Assembly: GCF_014805685.1 (NCBI RefSeq)
Contig: NC_060890.1
Location: 21,015,500 to 21,079,499, forward strand
DNA: 64,000 nt
Reading direction: 5' to 3'
Source of the DNA: Silurus meridionalis
Lineage: Eukaryota; Chordata; Actinopteri; Siluriformes; Siluridae
Shown piece after piece: positions 45,548-54,062 of this stretch. Each line of letters begins with the position of its first letter. The first letter of the stretch is position 1. The notes under the pieces were generated by a model, which had not been told where the DNA came from, made no database searches, and saw only the letters and a list, made by a program, of their open reading frames with translations. The translations under genes and the position numbers were made by a program.

Positions 45548-46091
45548 GTAAGTATAAGTATTTACATATTTTCCACAACACAGACTAATAACTCGGTTTA
45601 CAAAAATATTCTAGTTCAAAGGTTTAGATACACTAGAAGCTAAATACTGTAAGATATTAGATAAATCATGAGCATTTCTGTGTTTTGTGATTATTGTTCA
45701 CAAGTGTCTCGTTTAATCTGAAACTTAAAACTTATCAAAATAAACCCATTTCTTGCAAGTTATCTGCTTTTTGACATCTGCATATTTCCCCTTTCTAAAA
45801 CTGACTGACCCTGTATAATGTGCCAGATTTGTCTTTAAAATATGTGGACATTTGGTAATAGTTGTGTATGAGTCTTATAAAGACGAGGGTTATGATCAGA
45901 TATTTGGATGCTGGAAATTCAAAGCATGTTCAGGACCTGGTGTAATTTGTTCATCTTTTGTGTAACATCTAAACCATCTAAACCTTTGAACTAGGTTATT
46001 TTATTAAATGGAGTTAGTAATTTGTGTTGTAGAATGTGTAGAAAGCTATTGTGATAGCTTTTTCAGGGCAGTACTAAATAAACTGTTATGT
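45548..46091. other. Intron of the element-borne gene (5' part)
   Basis: A+T-rich non-coding sequence between the donor at 45548 and the LTR retrotransposon. Nothing else was recognised. Confidence 0.45.
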
Positions 46092-46096
46092 GTATG
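46092..46096. repeat. Target-site duplication GTATG (left)
   Basis: GTATG precedes the 5' LTR and recurs at 50135-50139 directly after the 3' LTR. Confidence 0.92.
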
Positions 46097-46215
46097 TGTC
46101 AGGAATCCACCTGCCACGCCTCCTTCAGAGGCTGCCTTTGCCGCTGCGCGCTCCCAAGCGTGCAGCGCAAATCACACACAGCTGAAGCGCATTATGAACT
46201 CTCTCCCTGCCTCCA

Positions 46216-46221
46216 TATAAA
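46216..46221 (+). promoter_or_regulatory. TATA box of the LTR promoter
   Basis: TATAAA in CTCCATATAAACCACTC. It is 26 bp upstream of GGGGTCCGTTATT (46242-46254), placing the transcription start at or very near that motif. Confidence 0.65.
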
Positions 46222-46241
46222 CCACTCACTCACCCACACTC

Positions 46242-46254
46242 GGGGTCCGTTATT
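46242..46254 (+). promoter_or_regulatory. Predicted mRNA 5' end, self-primer sequence
   Basis: GGGGTCCGTTATT is the exact reverse complement of AATAACGGACCCC at 46588-46600 just after the 5' LTR. In Tf1 and sushi-type elements (established knowledge) the transcript 5' end folds back onto the primer site and is cleaved to prime reverse transcription. The position relative to the TATA box fits that model. Confidence 0.65.
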
Positions 46255-46587
46255 GTAGGTTCATGCGTGGTCGTGCAGGTTCCTGCTGTGTGTGTTCGCG
46301 CTTCCGCTGCTTCCGCTGCTTCCGCTGCATACTCTCTCCTCCCGGACTCCGCGTCCTTTCCACTGCCGCGTTTGGCTTTCCCAGCGCACCTCGGACTAGA
46401 GACGCTTCCCCGTCGCTTCACCCCGTGCCGCGCTTCCTTCTTCACGCACCGTGGATGTATTCTTTTGAACTGCCGTTTGCCGGATTATCCCGATTCTGCA
46501 CGGGTATTTTGTGTTGGCTCTGCCTTTGCTGAATAAAGTTTATGTTTGCCGTTACTCCGGCTTCCGCCTCCATACCTCGCATAACAG

Positions 46588-46600
46588 AATAACGGACCCC
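46588..46600 (+). promoter_or_regulatory. Primer binding site complementary to the mRNA 5' end
   Basis: AATAACGGACCCC begins 2 nt after the 5' LTR, as a primer site should. I recognise no tRNA 3' end that would pair here; it pairs perfectly with 46242-46254. Confidence 0.7.
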
Positions 46601-46881
46601 TGAAAAAAAAAACAAAACAAAAAAAAAAAAAAAAAAAACAAGGGGACAAGACATGATCGGATTAACGCCATGGTCCCGGCGCGAGCCGTGCCTCGGAGGA
46701 CGGGTTCGCTCAGCCACGATCAAGCGGCAGCCAAGCTCCGCCCCCGGGAAAACCCGGAAGCTCGCAGCCGCTCGGCACGCCGGCAGCGCCACGCCCCCCA
46801 AATGACGTCATAGGACTCCCGGCTCGCTTCTCCGGCAACAGGGCTGAGTGGAGCGTGTTTTTACGGAGCGTAGAAGGTTAC

Positions 46882-48186
46882 ATGGAGGCGTATCCGTCCA
46901 GCTTCCTTACGGAGAGTGCTAAGATCGCGTTCCACATCTCTCTACTGACTGGGGAAGCACTCTCTCTTGCCAGTGAGTTGTGGGATGCGACTGGAGGAGA
47001 GTTCCGCTCCTGCGCCCGGTTCCTGCAGCTGCTCACCAAGGAACTTGGGATGACCACGGCTGATCTCCATCTCCTCACCCCTGGCCCCGAGAACGCTGTT
47101 CCGCGCCAGAGCTTCCAGGAGGTCTCCGCCCTGCTTCAGAACCTCCAGGGGAGGTCCGCTCCGCCTCAGGTTCTCCAGGGGATCACCGCCGTACTCCAGG
47201 CCATCCAGGACGGCTCTGTCCCGCTACAGGACCTCCGGGAACTCTCCCTTCTGCTCCAGAATCTCCGGGACGACTCCGTTCCGCTCCAGGGTCCTGTGGA
47301 GAGCTCCGTTCCGCACCGGGTGTCTACAGAGTGCCCCTCTTCGTTCCGGAACGGCCCTGAGAGCTCCTCCCCGTTCCCGTGTCCCGAGGAGAGCTCCGTT
47401 CGGCCCCAGGACCTCCGTGAGGGCTCGGCTCCAGCCCCGGACCTCCGTGAATGCCCGGCTCCGTCCCAGGATTTCCCGGAGAGCTCCGTTCTGTCCCAGG
47501 ACCCCCGTGAGAGCTCCGTTCTGTCCCAGGACCTCCGTGAGAGCTCCGTTCTGTCCCAGGACCTCCGTGAGAGCTCCGTTCTGTCCCAGGACCTCCGTGA
47601 GAGCTCCGTTCTGTCCCAGGACCTCCGTGAGAGCTCCGTTCCGTCCCAGGACCTCCGTGACAGCTCCTCTCTGTCCCTGAGCGAACCCGTGAGCTCCTCT
47701 CCGTCCATGAGCGAACCCGTGAGCTCCTCTCCGTCCCTGAGCGAACCCGTGAGCTCCTCTCTGTCCATGAGCGGACTCGTGAGCTCCTCTCTGTCCATGA
47801 GTGAACCCGAGAGCTCGGCTCCGCTGCAGAGAGTCCCCGAGAGCTCGGCTCCACTGCAGAGAGTCCCCGAGAGCTCGGCTCCGCTGCAGAGAGTCCCCGA
47901 GAGCTCGGCTCCTGACGTGAGCTCCTCTGTGCTCCCAAGTCCCAAGGAGAGCTCGGTTCCAAGCCCATGCACCTCTTCAACCAAGGGGATCCCGGAGCAC
48001 ACAACTCGTCTCAGAGACTGCGAAAGGGACGTCGTCCCGTTGCCCCCGGGCTCCACCGGCGACGGTTCGCCCACAGTCTTCCAAGAAGCAACGGCTCGCC
48101 CACAGTCTCCTGAGGCGATGCCACCTCTCGTTCCCCAGAGCTCTCCACTCCACTCCAAGACTGCGAAAGGGACGTCGAACCGCTGA
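46882..48186 (+). CDS. Gag-like protein with 10-residue tandem repeats
   Basis: From the ATG at 46882 the product has about 434 residues. The frame is open further upstream (GLPARFSGNRAEWSVFLRSV), so an upstream or non-ATG start is possible. Residues 1-60 (YPSSFLTESAKIAFHISLL, TGEALSLASELWD, FLQLLTKELGM) match the retrotransposon Gag domain of sushi/Gypsy elements (compare the PxxFxTxRxKVAFxxSLLxGxAxxWA pattern). The remainder is Ser/Pro/Glu-rich, built from a 10-residue unit (SSVLSQDLRE and variants), and is probably disordered. No zinc knuckle or protease follows. The opposite strand of the repeat is also open for 330 codons. Confidence 0.65.
   Translation: MEAYPSSFLTESAKIAFHISLLTGEALSLASELWDATGGEFRSCARFLQLLTKELGMTTADLHLLTPGPENAVPRQSFQEVSALLQNLQGRSAPPQVLQGITAVLQAIQDGSVPLQDLRELSLLLQNLRDDSVPLQGPVESSVPHRVSTECPSSFRNGPESSSPFPCPEESSVRPQDLREGSAPAPDLRECPAPSQDFPESSVLSQDPRESSVLSQDLRESSVLSQDLRESSVLSQDLRESSVLSQDLRESSVPSQDLRDSSSLSLSEPVSSSPSMSEPVSSSPSLSEPVSSSLSMSGLVSSSLSMSEPESSAPLQRVPESSAPLQRVPESSAPLQRVPESSAPDVSSSVLPSPKESSVPSPCTSSTKGIPEHTTRLRDCERDVVPLPPGSTGDGSPTVFQEATARPQSPEAMPPLVPQSSPLHSKTAKGTSNR
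47460..47920. repeat. 30-bp tandem repeat array inside the gag-like ORF
   Basis: The unit CTGTCCCAGGACCTCCGTGA plus GAGCTCCGTT repeats almost exactly from about 47491 to 47670. Variants keeping the 30-bp phase (GAGCTCCTCT, then GAGAGCTCGGCTCC) run to 47920. Because 30 is divisible by 3, frames stay open on both strands. Confidence 0.92.
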
Positions 48187-48629
48187 CCCTGGCTTCATCC
48201 GCAGGCAACGGCTCGCCCCACAGTCTTCCAAGAAGCAACGGCTCGCCCCACGATCACTCTGTAGGCGATGCTACGTCACAGACCTTCTCTCTTCCCAAGG
48301 GGTCCCCAGAGCACTCACCTCAGTTCCTGGACTATGAAGGGGATGTCGAACCACTGCCCCCGGCTGCATCTGCAGGCGACGGCTCGCCCCACAGCCTCCA
48401 AAAGGGTGACGGCTCGCCCCACGAGCACTCTGAGGACCAAGTCACGTCACAGAGCTCCTCCCACGGCGACGCCTCGCTCCCGAACTCTTCCCACGGCGAC
48501 GCCTCGTTCCCGAGCTCCTTCCTCGGTGACGGCTCGCCTCAGGACCCCTCTCACAGTGACATCCTGTCTCCAAGCTCCCTGGACAAGGACAGGTCACTCC
48601 TGTGTTCCCTGGAGGGTGAACTCACAACG
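48187..48629. repeat. Degenerate G+C-rich repeats of the LTR element interior
   Basis: CGACGGCTCGCCCCACAG-type motifs recur (48210, 48240, 48378, 48408), as does CGGCGACGCCTCG(C/T)TCCC (48465, 48495). No separate protein was recognised. Confidence 0.6.
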
Positions 48630-49640
48630 ATGAACCCTGCTGAAGTCATCAGTCAGCCTCTGTGTTCAGTCAGGGGCATCGCTCCATCTCCGGTCTCCAC
48701 CCCGAGGGTCTTCCAGCCGGTAAGCCTCGCCGAAAGCTCTGCCCTGCTTCCGGTAGTCACAGAGGTTGTCTCTCCATTCCAGGTCGACGTGGGTGGTGAG
48801 GTCCCGTTGCTGTCCTTCCCGGGTAACGCCGGTCCGTTCCAGGTTGCTGCCAGGGACGTCATGCCGTGTCAGGTCTCCAGGGCTACCGCCTCTCAGCTCC
48901 AGACCACCGCAGGGGAAGTCGCTCCGCTCCTGGTCTCCGTGGGGGTCATCTCTCCGCCTCCTGTCTCTGCTGAGGGCGTCGCTCTGCTCCAGGTCCCCAC
49001 CGTGGGCGTCACCCCCTTCCGGGTCTCCGCTGTGGCCATCTCACAGCTCCAGGTCTCCGCCGAGGACCTGCAGCCGCCTCCTGTCTCCGCTGAGGGCGTC
49101 GCTCCGCTCCAGGTCGCCAGGGGAATCGTCTCTCCGCCTCCTGTCCCCGCTGAGGGCGTCGCTCCGCTCCAGGTCTCCAGGGGTCATCTCTCCGCCTCCT
49201 GTCCCCGCTGAGGGCGTCGCTCCGCTCCAGGTCTCCAGGGGGGTCATCTCTCCGCCTCCTGTCTCCGCCCAGGACGCCGTTCCGCTCCGGGTCTCCGTAG
49301 GGGTCGTCTCTCCACCTCCTGTCTCCGCCGGGGTTGTCGTTACGCTCCGGGTCTCCAGGGGGTTCGTCGCGCTGCCTGCAGCCTTCGCTGAGGGTGTCGC
49401 TCTGCTCCAGGTCTCCATGGTGGATGTCTCTCCACCTCTGGCTTGCGCCATGGACTTTACCCCGTTCCTGGCCTCCGCATGGGGCTGTGTTCCGTCCCGG
49501 CTTTCCGCAGGTGTGGTCGCTTCGCCTGGGGCCCTTCCTTGCTGTTCCTGGCTCCGTGAAGGCTCCGGCCGGGTCCCCTTCGACCCTGGAGGACTGGAGG
49601 GGCCCTCCTCCGAGTGCCCGGGCCCACCGGTGCCGCCCCT
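48630..49640. repeat. 30/60-bp repeat array, 3' half of the LTR element
   Basis: CTGAGGGCGTCGCTCCGCTCC recurs at about 49090, 49150 and 49209, and related CTCCAGGTCTCC / CCGCCTCCTGTCTCC units fill the interval at 30- or 60-bp spacing. Frames are open on both strands for up to 349 codons, but the composition (S/R/P/L or V/A/P rich) follows from the repeat. No known domain is present. Confidence 0.8.
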
Positions 49641-49642
49641 TT

Positions 49643-49655
49643 GGGGGGGGGGTGG
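49643..49655 (+). promoter_or_regulatory. Polypurine tract
   Basis: A run of ten G followed by TGG lies directly before the 3' LTR (TGTCAGG at 49656). Confidence 0.75.
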
Positions 49656-50134
49656 TGTCAGGAATCCACCTGCCACGCCTCCTTCAGAGGCTGCCTTTGC
49701 CGCCAAGGCCTCCCGCGTGCAGCGCAAATCACACACAGCTGAAGTGCATTATGAACTCTCTCCCTGCCTCCATATAAACCACTCACTCACCCACACTCGG
49801 GGTCCGTTATTGTAGGTTCATGCGTGGTCGTGCAGGTTCCTGCTGTGTGTGTTCGCGCTTCCGCTGCTTCCGCTGCATACTCTCTCCTCCCGGACTCCGC
49901 GTCCTTTCCACTGCCGCGTTTGGCTTTCCCAGCGCACCTCGGACTAGAGACGCTTCCCCGTCGCTTCACCCCGTGCTGCGCTTCCTTCTTCACGCACCGT
50001 GGATGTATTCTTTTGAACTGCCGTTTGCCGGATTATCCCGATTCTGCACGGGTATTTTGTGTTGGCTCTGCCTTTGCTGAATAAAGTTTATGTTTGCCGT
50101 TACTCCGGCTTCCGCCCCCGTACCTCGCATAACA
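49656..50134 (+). repeat. 3' LTR (479 bp)
   Basis: Nearly identical to 46097-46586. Differences are one fewer CTTCCGCTG unit, a rearranged segment near 49702-49718 and a few substitutions. It is followed by the GTATG duplication. Confidence 0.93.
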
Positions 50135-50212
50135 GTATGATAGTCATATATGTAAATACACAATTACCTTGCTACATGTACATGTCTTCATTGAACTAAA
50201 ATGTATCTACAG

Positions 50213-50360
50213 GACGCTCCTGCTATGCTGCTGTTCGCAAGAATGTGAACGATGACATCACTACTTTCATCGCTGCTGTTTGCCTAATGTTCGGCAGTTA
50301 CTACAGTTTCAACATTCACTACCCTACTGAACTGGCGTCAGTGCTTGAATTCCTGCAAAG
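50213..50360 (+). CDS. Internal exon of the element-borne gene
   Basis: Bounded by acceptor TATCTACAG and donor AAG/GTATTT. It reads GRSCYAAVRKNVNDDITTF, IAAVCLMFGSYYSFNIHYP, TELASVLEFLQR. Its frame joins perfectly to the next exon. Proteins with this MFGxYYxxNIHYPxELASxLEFLQR pattern are common, functionally uncharacterised, transposon-associated genes in teleosts (my recollection, to be confirmed by search). It is separated from the 45213-45547 exon by the LTR retrotransposon. Confidence 0.65.
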
Positions 50361-50435
50361 GTATTTGAAAGACACCTCGGAGGGGAGGTTCACTTAATAT
50401 TTACAGAGTTTCAATGTTTTTTCTTTCTTTTCAAG

Positions 50436-50559
50436 GTGTTTTTTCATCATCAATCCCGAAAAGGGCACAAAAGTTGTGGAAAAGAAGAACAAAGAGCGAC
50501 TCCCAGTGAACCCAAGAGCCTTCACCCTAATCTCTGACCTTTCTGATCATGAGTGGTGA
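50436..50559 (+). CDS. Last exon of the element-borne gene
   Basis: Acceptor TTTTCAAG precedes the exon. It reads CFFIINPEKGTKVVEKKNKE, RLPVNPRAFTLISDL, SDHEW and then TGA (50557-50559). The codon split across the preceding splice junction gives Arg (AG/G), supporting the exon pair. The ending NPEKGTKV...VNPR...LxDxEW is typical of this teleost transposon-borne family. Confidence 0.65.
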
Positions 50560-51534
50560 GAGACTTTGTAAAGGTGGCCTGCAAATGGTTTCCCAGTTTA
50601 AATTTTATGAACATTGAAATGTTAATGACTTGCGTTGTAACCACATGTTTAGTGGTAGCTATACTCTGTAAGCACTTGTGCCTTGTTCTGCTTTAGTAGT
50701 TCTTACATTAAATGTTTATCTGAACCGTTACCTACTGTATCTTCCCAAGCTCAGTTTAAAGTGGCAGTTAGATAGCAGAAATTCTTTAAATTCTGAGTCT
50801 AAATTTTTAAATGAATGATCTTAATCTGATCTTAAGCCACTCTTTACTTCTGTTAAAACACGAACAGAAAAATACATTTATTGTTTTAAATGCCTGCCAG
50901 TCTTTAATAAAAAAAAATACATGGGACCACACTGATGTCCAAGTCTATTAATAGATTTTGATGGGTTTTGATGATTTGATTTAGGTTTGTGTTCAATTAG
51001 AATGAAAGTACTCTTAATAGTTTCTAAAAGATAAAATCTGAATGTTTAGAAATGTAACTTATCTCTTCTAGCTCCCAGCTAGTGTAATTTAAATGATGCT
51101 TTGAATTCACTGTGGTTATTTATAATAAAAAATAGTTTAACAGCATTTACATATTTAATGTTTTTTTCCTTAGTTTAAATAGTTTCTTGTCTTCTTTGTG
51201 AAATAATTATAGGTTTTAACTGTAATTAATACAAAATAAACAGTTTTAAGAGAATTAAACAGTTCTGAACTGTAAAAAAGATGGTTATAACCCGTAATTA
51301 TTACAATGTAAACCCTGTATTTTGACGGGTATAAACTGCATTTTATAACAACATAAACATTGATTGAACAGTTATAAACCGTAAAAAAAACAATTAAAAT
51401 CCATAAAATATACAGTACAATGGGTGCAATCCTGTAAAATGAATAACGTTCCTACCGTACTTTTGACGGTAAAGTTCTGGCAACCACAGCTGCCGTTTTT
51501 TTACCGTAAAATGTACGGTTTATTTTTTACAGTG
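50560..51534. other. 3' flank and subterminal region of the 8-kb element
   Basis: A+T-rich, with many ACTGTAA / CCGTAA motifs from 51220 on, ending in the terminal inverted repeat. No gene was seen. Confidence 0.5.
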
Positions 51535-51778
51535 TGGGACGTAATTTGGCAATGTTTCTGAGATGAAAAAACGATGCTTTGACAGTGCTACGAACATGAT
51601 GGTCAAATGTTAAATTGGCATAAAATATCACCCCCAAATTTTTTTGTTTATTTTGGAATTGTAAAGCAGAGCCATCCAAAATTAAGATTACGGACTCTGC
51701 TTTACACAACTGATGAGGTGAACCAATAAGCATCAGTTCAGTCTTGTCACTGTTCAGACAAAGATAATTTTCAGACAT
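51527..51778 (-). pseudogene. L2-like LINE ORF, RT thumb segment
   Basis: The minus strand reads NYLCLNSDKTELMLIGSP (the LNxxKTE motif), KNLGVIFYANLTFDHHV and FFHLRNIAKLRPT. It is cut there by the inserted 8-kb element; the continuation TFSVAEKL is at 43546. Confidence 0.85.
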
Positions 51779-52194
51779 CCATTTCTTGATCTCAGTAAAA
51801 CATTGAGAGAGAGAAAAGACACAGGCATATTGACATTAGGTTTAGAATGTATATAAATCTGAGTGTCATCGGCATAAAAGTAATAGTTAAGACCAAGTGA
51901 TCTTAAAAGCTGGCCAAATGGATAAATGTAAATACTAAAAAGTAATGGGCCCAAAGCCGATCCCTGAGGAACACCAGATTGCGCCACACCAACCTTAGAC
52001 TTGCAATCCCCCATCAAAACAAACTGCTTACGGTCAGAAAGGTAGGACTTAAACCACTCTAATGCAGATTCAGAAACCCCAAAGATAGTCTCTAAGCGGT
52101 TGATCAAAATTGTGTGATCTGTAGTGTCCAAAGTGGCACTAAGATCAAAAAGAATCAATATAGATAGACGGCCGGAATCAGAAGCCATTAACAA
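51754..52194 (-). pseudogene. L2-like LINE ORF, reverse transcriptase palm
   Basis: Contains LILFDLSATLDTTDHTIL (first catalytic Asp), VPQGSALGPLLFSIYI and YYFYADDTQIY (catalytic DD). A frame shift separates it from the 51527-51778 segment. Upstream residues [10 protein letters not shown] continue beyond the hAT element at 53071. Confidence 0.88.
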
Positions 52195-52202
52195 TTAATT
52201 AG
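52195..52202. repeat. hAT target-site duplication TTAATTAG (left)
   Basis: TTAATTAG precedes the element and is repeated at 53071-53078. Confidence 0.92.
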
Positions 52203-53070
52203 TTGGGATGTACCGAATATTCGGCCACCGAAAGTTTTCGGCCGAAAATGGCCCAAAAGTGCATTTTCGTTTTTTGCCCGAAAGACTTTGATCACCGAAA
52301 AAACACGGCCGAAACAGTTTGTTGTGATGACGCAAACAGAAACTGCGGCCCGCACGTGCATGTCGAAAGCAGCATGTCTGCGGTGTGGACGTATTTCAGT
52401 AAATCTGAGAAAGACCCACAGATAGCGATTTGCAAAACATGTAATGCCGAAATTTCATCTGCAAAGACTTTCTCCACGTCGGGTTTAATTTATCACCTGA
52501 AATCCAAACATCCCGATCGCTATGCTGAATATGAGAGGAATGCGGCACAGAAAAGCAAAACCCCTCCGAGCATGCGCACTCCGTCTGTGGCGGACGTTTT
52601 TGAAAAGGCAGGAAGTTTCCCAGTGATGGTGTTGTATTGTTGTATCTTTAAGCAGTTGCACTTGTTCTGAATGCACTTTGTTTTTATGAAAGAACATATT
52701 TAATTTTACAACCTTTCAGCAGGGCAGAGGGCCTGTACATTATTATTTAATGTACACATGAGTGCATTTAAGTTAAACATTTAAGTTTGAATTTGTATTT
52801 ATTTTATCCTGTGCATTGTTGCAATGTGCTATAAATAAATATTTTCATAATTTGTAATTGATTTATTCTTTGAAACTTTAATATTAATTTATGCAATTGA
52901 AATGCCTTGATTTTTAGTAAGTTTAGTACACAGTCATAGACATAAATGCAATGGTAATAATAATAATTGGCATAATTTATTTCGGTGTTTCGGTTTTCGG
53001 CCTTGCTTTTTTCTTTTTCGGTTTTCGGTTTTCGGTTTCGGCCCAGAATTTTAATTTCGGTGCATCCCTA
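52203..53070 (+). mobile_element. hAT element, internally deleted, BED finger retained
   Basis: The ends TTGGGATGTACCGAA and (right, read inward) TAGGGATGCACCGAA are inverted repeats, followed inside by alternating CGGTTTTCGG-type subterminal motifs. The perfect 8-bp duplication TTAATTAG flanks it. It is 868 bp, encodes only the transposase N-terminus and lacks the catalytic RNase H-fold domain, so it is non-autonomous. It is inserted in the L2 LINE RT region. Confidence 0.92.
52375..52668 (+). pseudogene. hAT transposase N-terminal BED zinc finger (truncated)
   Basis: The frame MSAVWTYFSKSEKDPQIAIC continues CKTCNAEISSAKTFSTSGL and HLKSKHPDRYAEYER: a BED finger with CxxC and HxxxxH ligands, as in ZBED/hAT transposases. 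It then reaches VADVFEKAGSFP and runs into non-coding sequence with a stop at about 52668. The rest of the transposase is deleted. It could act as a DNA-binding competitor if expressed, but that is speculation. Confidence 0.75.
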
Positions 53071-53313
53071 TTAATTAGTGACCTTAACTAACGCCGTTTC
53101 AGTGCTGTGGAGTTTACGGAAACCAGTCTGAAGTGGCTCAAAAAGATCATTAGTAGAGAGTTTGCTCTAAAATTTTGGCGAGGAATGGAAGATTAGAGAT
53201 GGGACGAAAATTGTTTGGATTATCAAAACAATTTTATGTTACATATTCATGTTGTTAGTTTTTGGTACTGGGGTGACAGCAGCAGGTTTAAGTGCTGCTG
53301 GCACAACACTGGT

Positions 53314-54062
53314 TTACAGAGAGTTATTGATAATTCTCAAAACAACAGGAGTGAGGGAGTCAAAACAAGATTTAAAAAGACAAGATGGTATCGGATCAAC
53401 TCTGGAAGTTGAGGCTTTCAGTTTTGAAACCATATTACGTAATGACTGGGAGTCATGAACAGCAAAGTTAGAGAGACAGATACCAGAGATTGCAGACACA
53501 CTTAAAATATAATACATAGGTGAGTTGAAGCTGGAACATTAGAGAGGCTGTGATTTTTAAGCAGCTTATTGATTGAGTGAAACAGTTGTTTAGGGTTTTT
53601 CTGATTTTTGACAATTATCTGAGAAAAATACACAGATCTGGCTGACTTCATTTCAGCCTTATATTTAAGTAAGCTGACTTTCCAGGCCTGGTGATGAACA
53701 GTTAAACCTGAAATGCACCATCTACGCTCCATTTTGCGACACAAAGCCTTCATTGTACGCAAATCATCATTGTACCACGGAGCAGAGCGTGCAAGAGAAA
53801 CAGATCGTGACTTCAAGGGAGCCAATGTGTAAAGGCCAGACTGGAGGACGGAGTTCAGCATAAAAACGTTATCATCCAGATCATGAGATAGAGAATCACA
53901 ACTTAAAGAAGAGTCAATAAAGTCAGTGGGATCAATAAATCTACACTTGCGATAATTATTGATGCGAGAAGAGGTAGTGTTCATGACAGGTAACTTCATT
54001 TTGAAAAAGACAGCCCGGTGATCAGACAGACCTAAATCAGAAGTTGAAAAAATGAGACACAA
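53314..54062 (-). pseudogene. L2-like LINE ORF, endonuclease end and linker
   Basis: The minus strand reads DLGLSDHRAVFFKMKLP (SDHRAV, the catalytic His motif), SLARSAPWYNDDLRTMKAL, CRKMERRWCISGL and SVYFSQIIVKNQKNPKQLF, then DSLTPVVLRIINNSL leading to the RT. A frame break near 53505-53517 is visible. Confidence 0.85.

Larger units (their letters stand above)
46097..46586 (+). repeat. 5' LTR (490 bp)
   Basis: TGTCAGGAATCC to CGCATAACA. It contains a TATA box (46216-46221), three CTTCCGCTG units (two in the 3' LTR) and AATAAA in GCTGAATAAAGTTTATG (about 46531). Confidence 0.93.
46097..50134 (+). mobile_element. Gag-only LTR retrotransposon (sushi/Gypsy-like), self-priming signature
   Basis: 4,038 bp with LTRs starting TGTCAGG and ending ATAACA, flanked by the perfect 5-bp duplication GTATG. 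The interior encodes a Gypsy/sushi-type Gag N-domain followed by about 2.5 kb of 30/60-bp tandem repeats. There is no protease, RT, RNase H or integrase, so it must use proteins of another element. The primer site is complementary to the element's own predicted mRNA 5' end rather than to a tRNA. It sits in an intron of the element-borne gene inside the 8-kb DNA element. A diverged relative is at 61080-61380. Confidence 0.85.
43548..51534 (+). mobile_element. ACTGTAAAAA-TIR DNA element carrying a multi-exon gene, about 8 kb
   Basis: The left end CACTGTAAAAAATGTCCGTA (43548) and the right end read inward (CACTGTAAAAAATAAACCGT, from 51534) are inverted repeats. Both subterminal regions are rich in short ACNGTAAA/TTTACNGT motifs, as expected for transposase-binding arrays. 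It lies inside the L2 LINE coding sequence. The CACTG termini suggest a CACTA (EnSpm)-like element, but I could not define a target duplication. The cargo is a zinc-finger/uncharacterised multi-exon gene, a 389-bp MITE and a 4-kb LTR retrotransposon. No recognisable transposase was found. Confidence 0.7.

Noticed and set aside
47166..48158. Antisense 330-codon ORF opposite the gag-like ORF
   Set aside because: It follows from the 30-bp repeat being a multiple of three. The composition is repetitive and no domain is visible, so it is not called as a gene.
48766..49815. 349-codon plus-strand ORF rich in S, R, L and P
   Set aside because: It spans the repeat array and runs into the 3' LTR, so it is a frame artefact of G+C-rich repeats.
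43540..51542. A clean target-site duplication for the 8-kb element
   Set aside because: Flanks GTCAGCATG and TGGGACG share no convincing repeat longer than 2 bp, so no duplication is claimed and the superfamily stays tentative.
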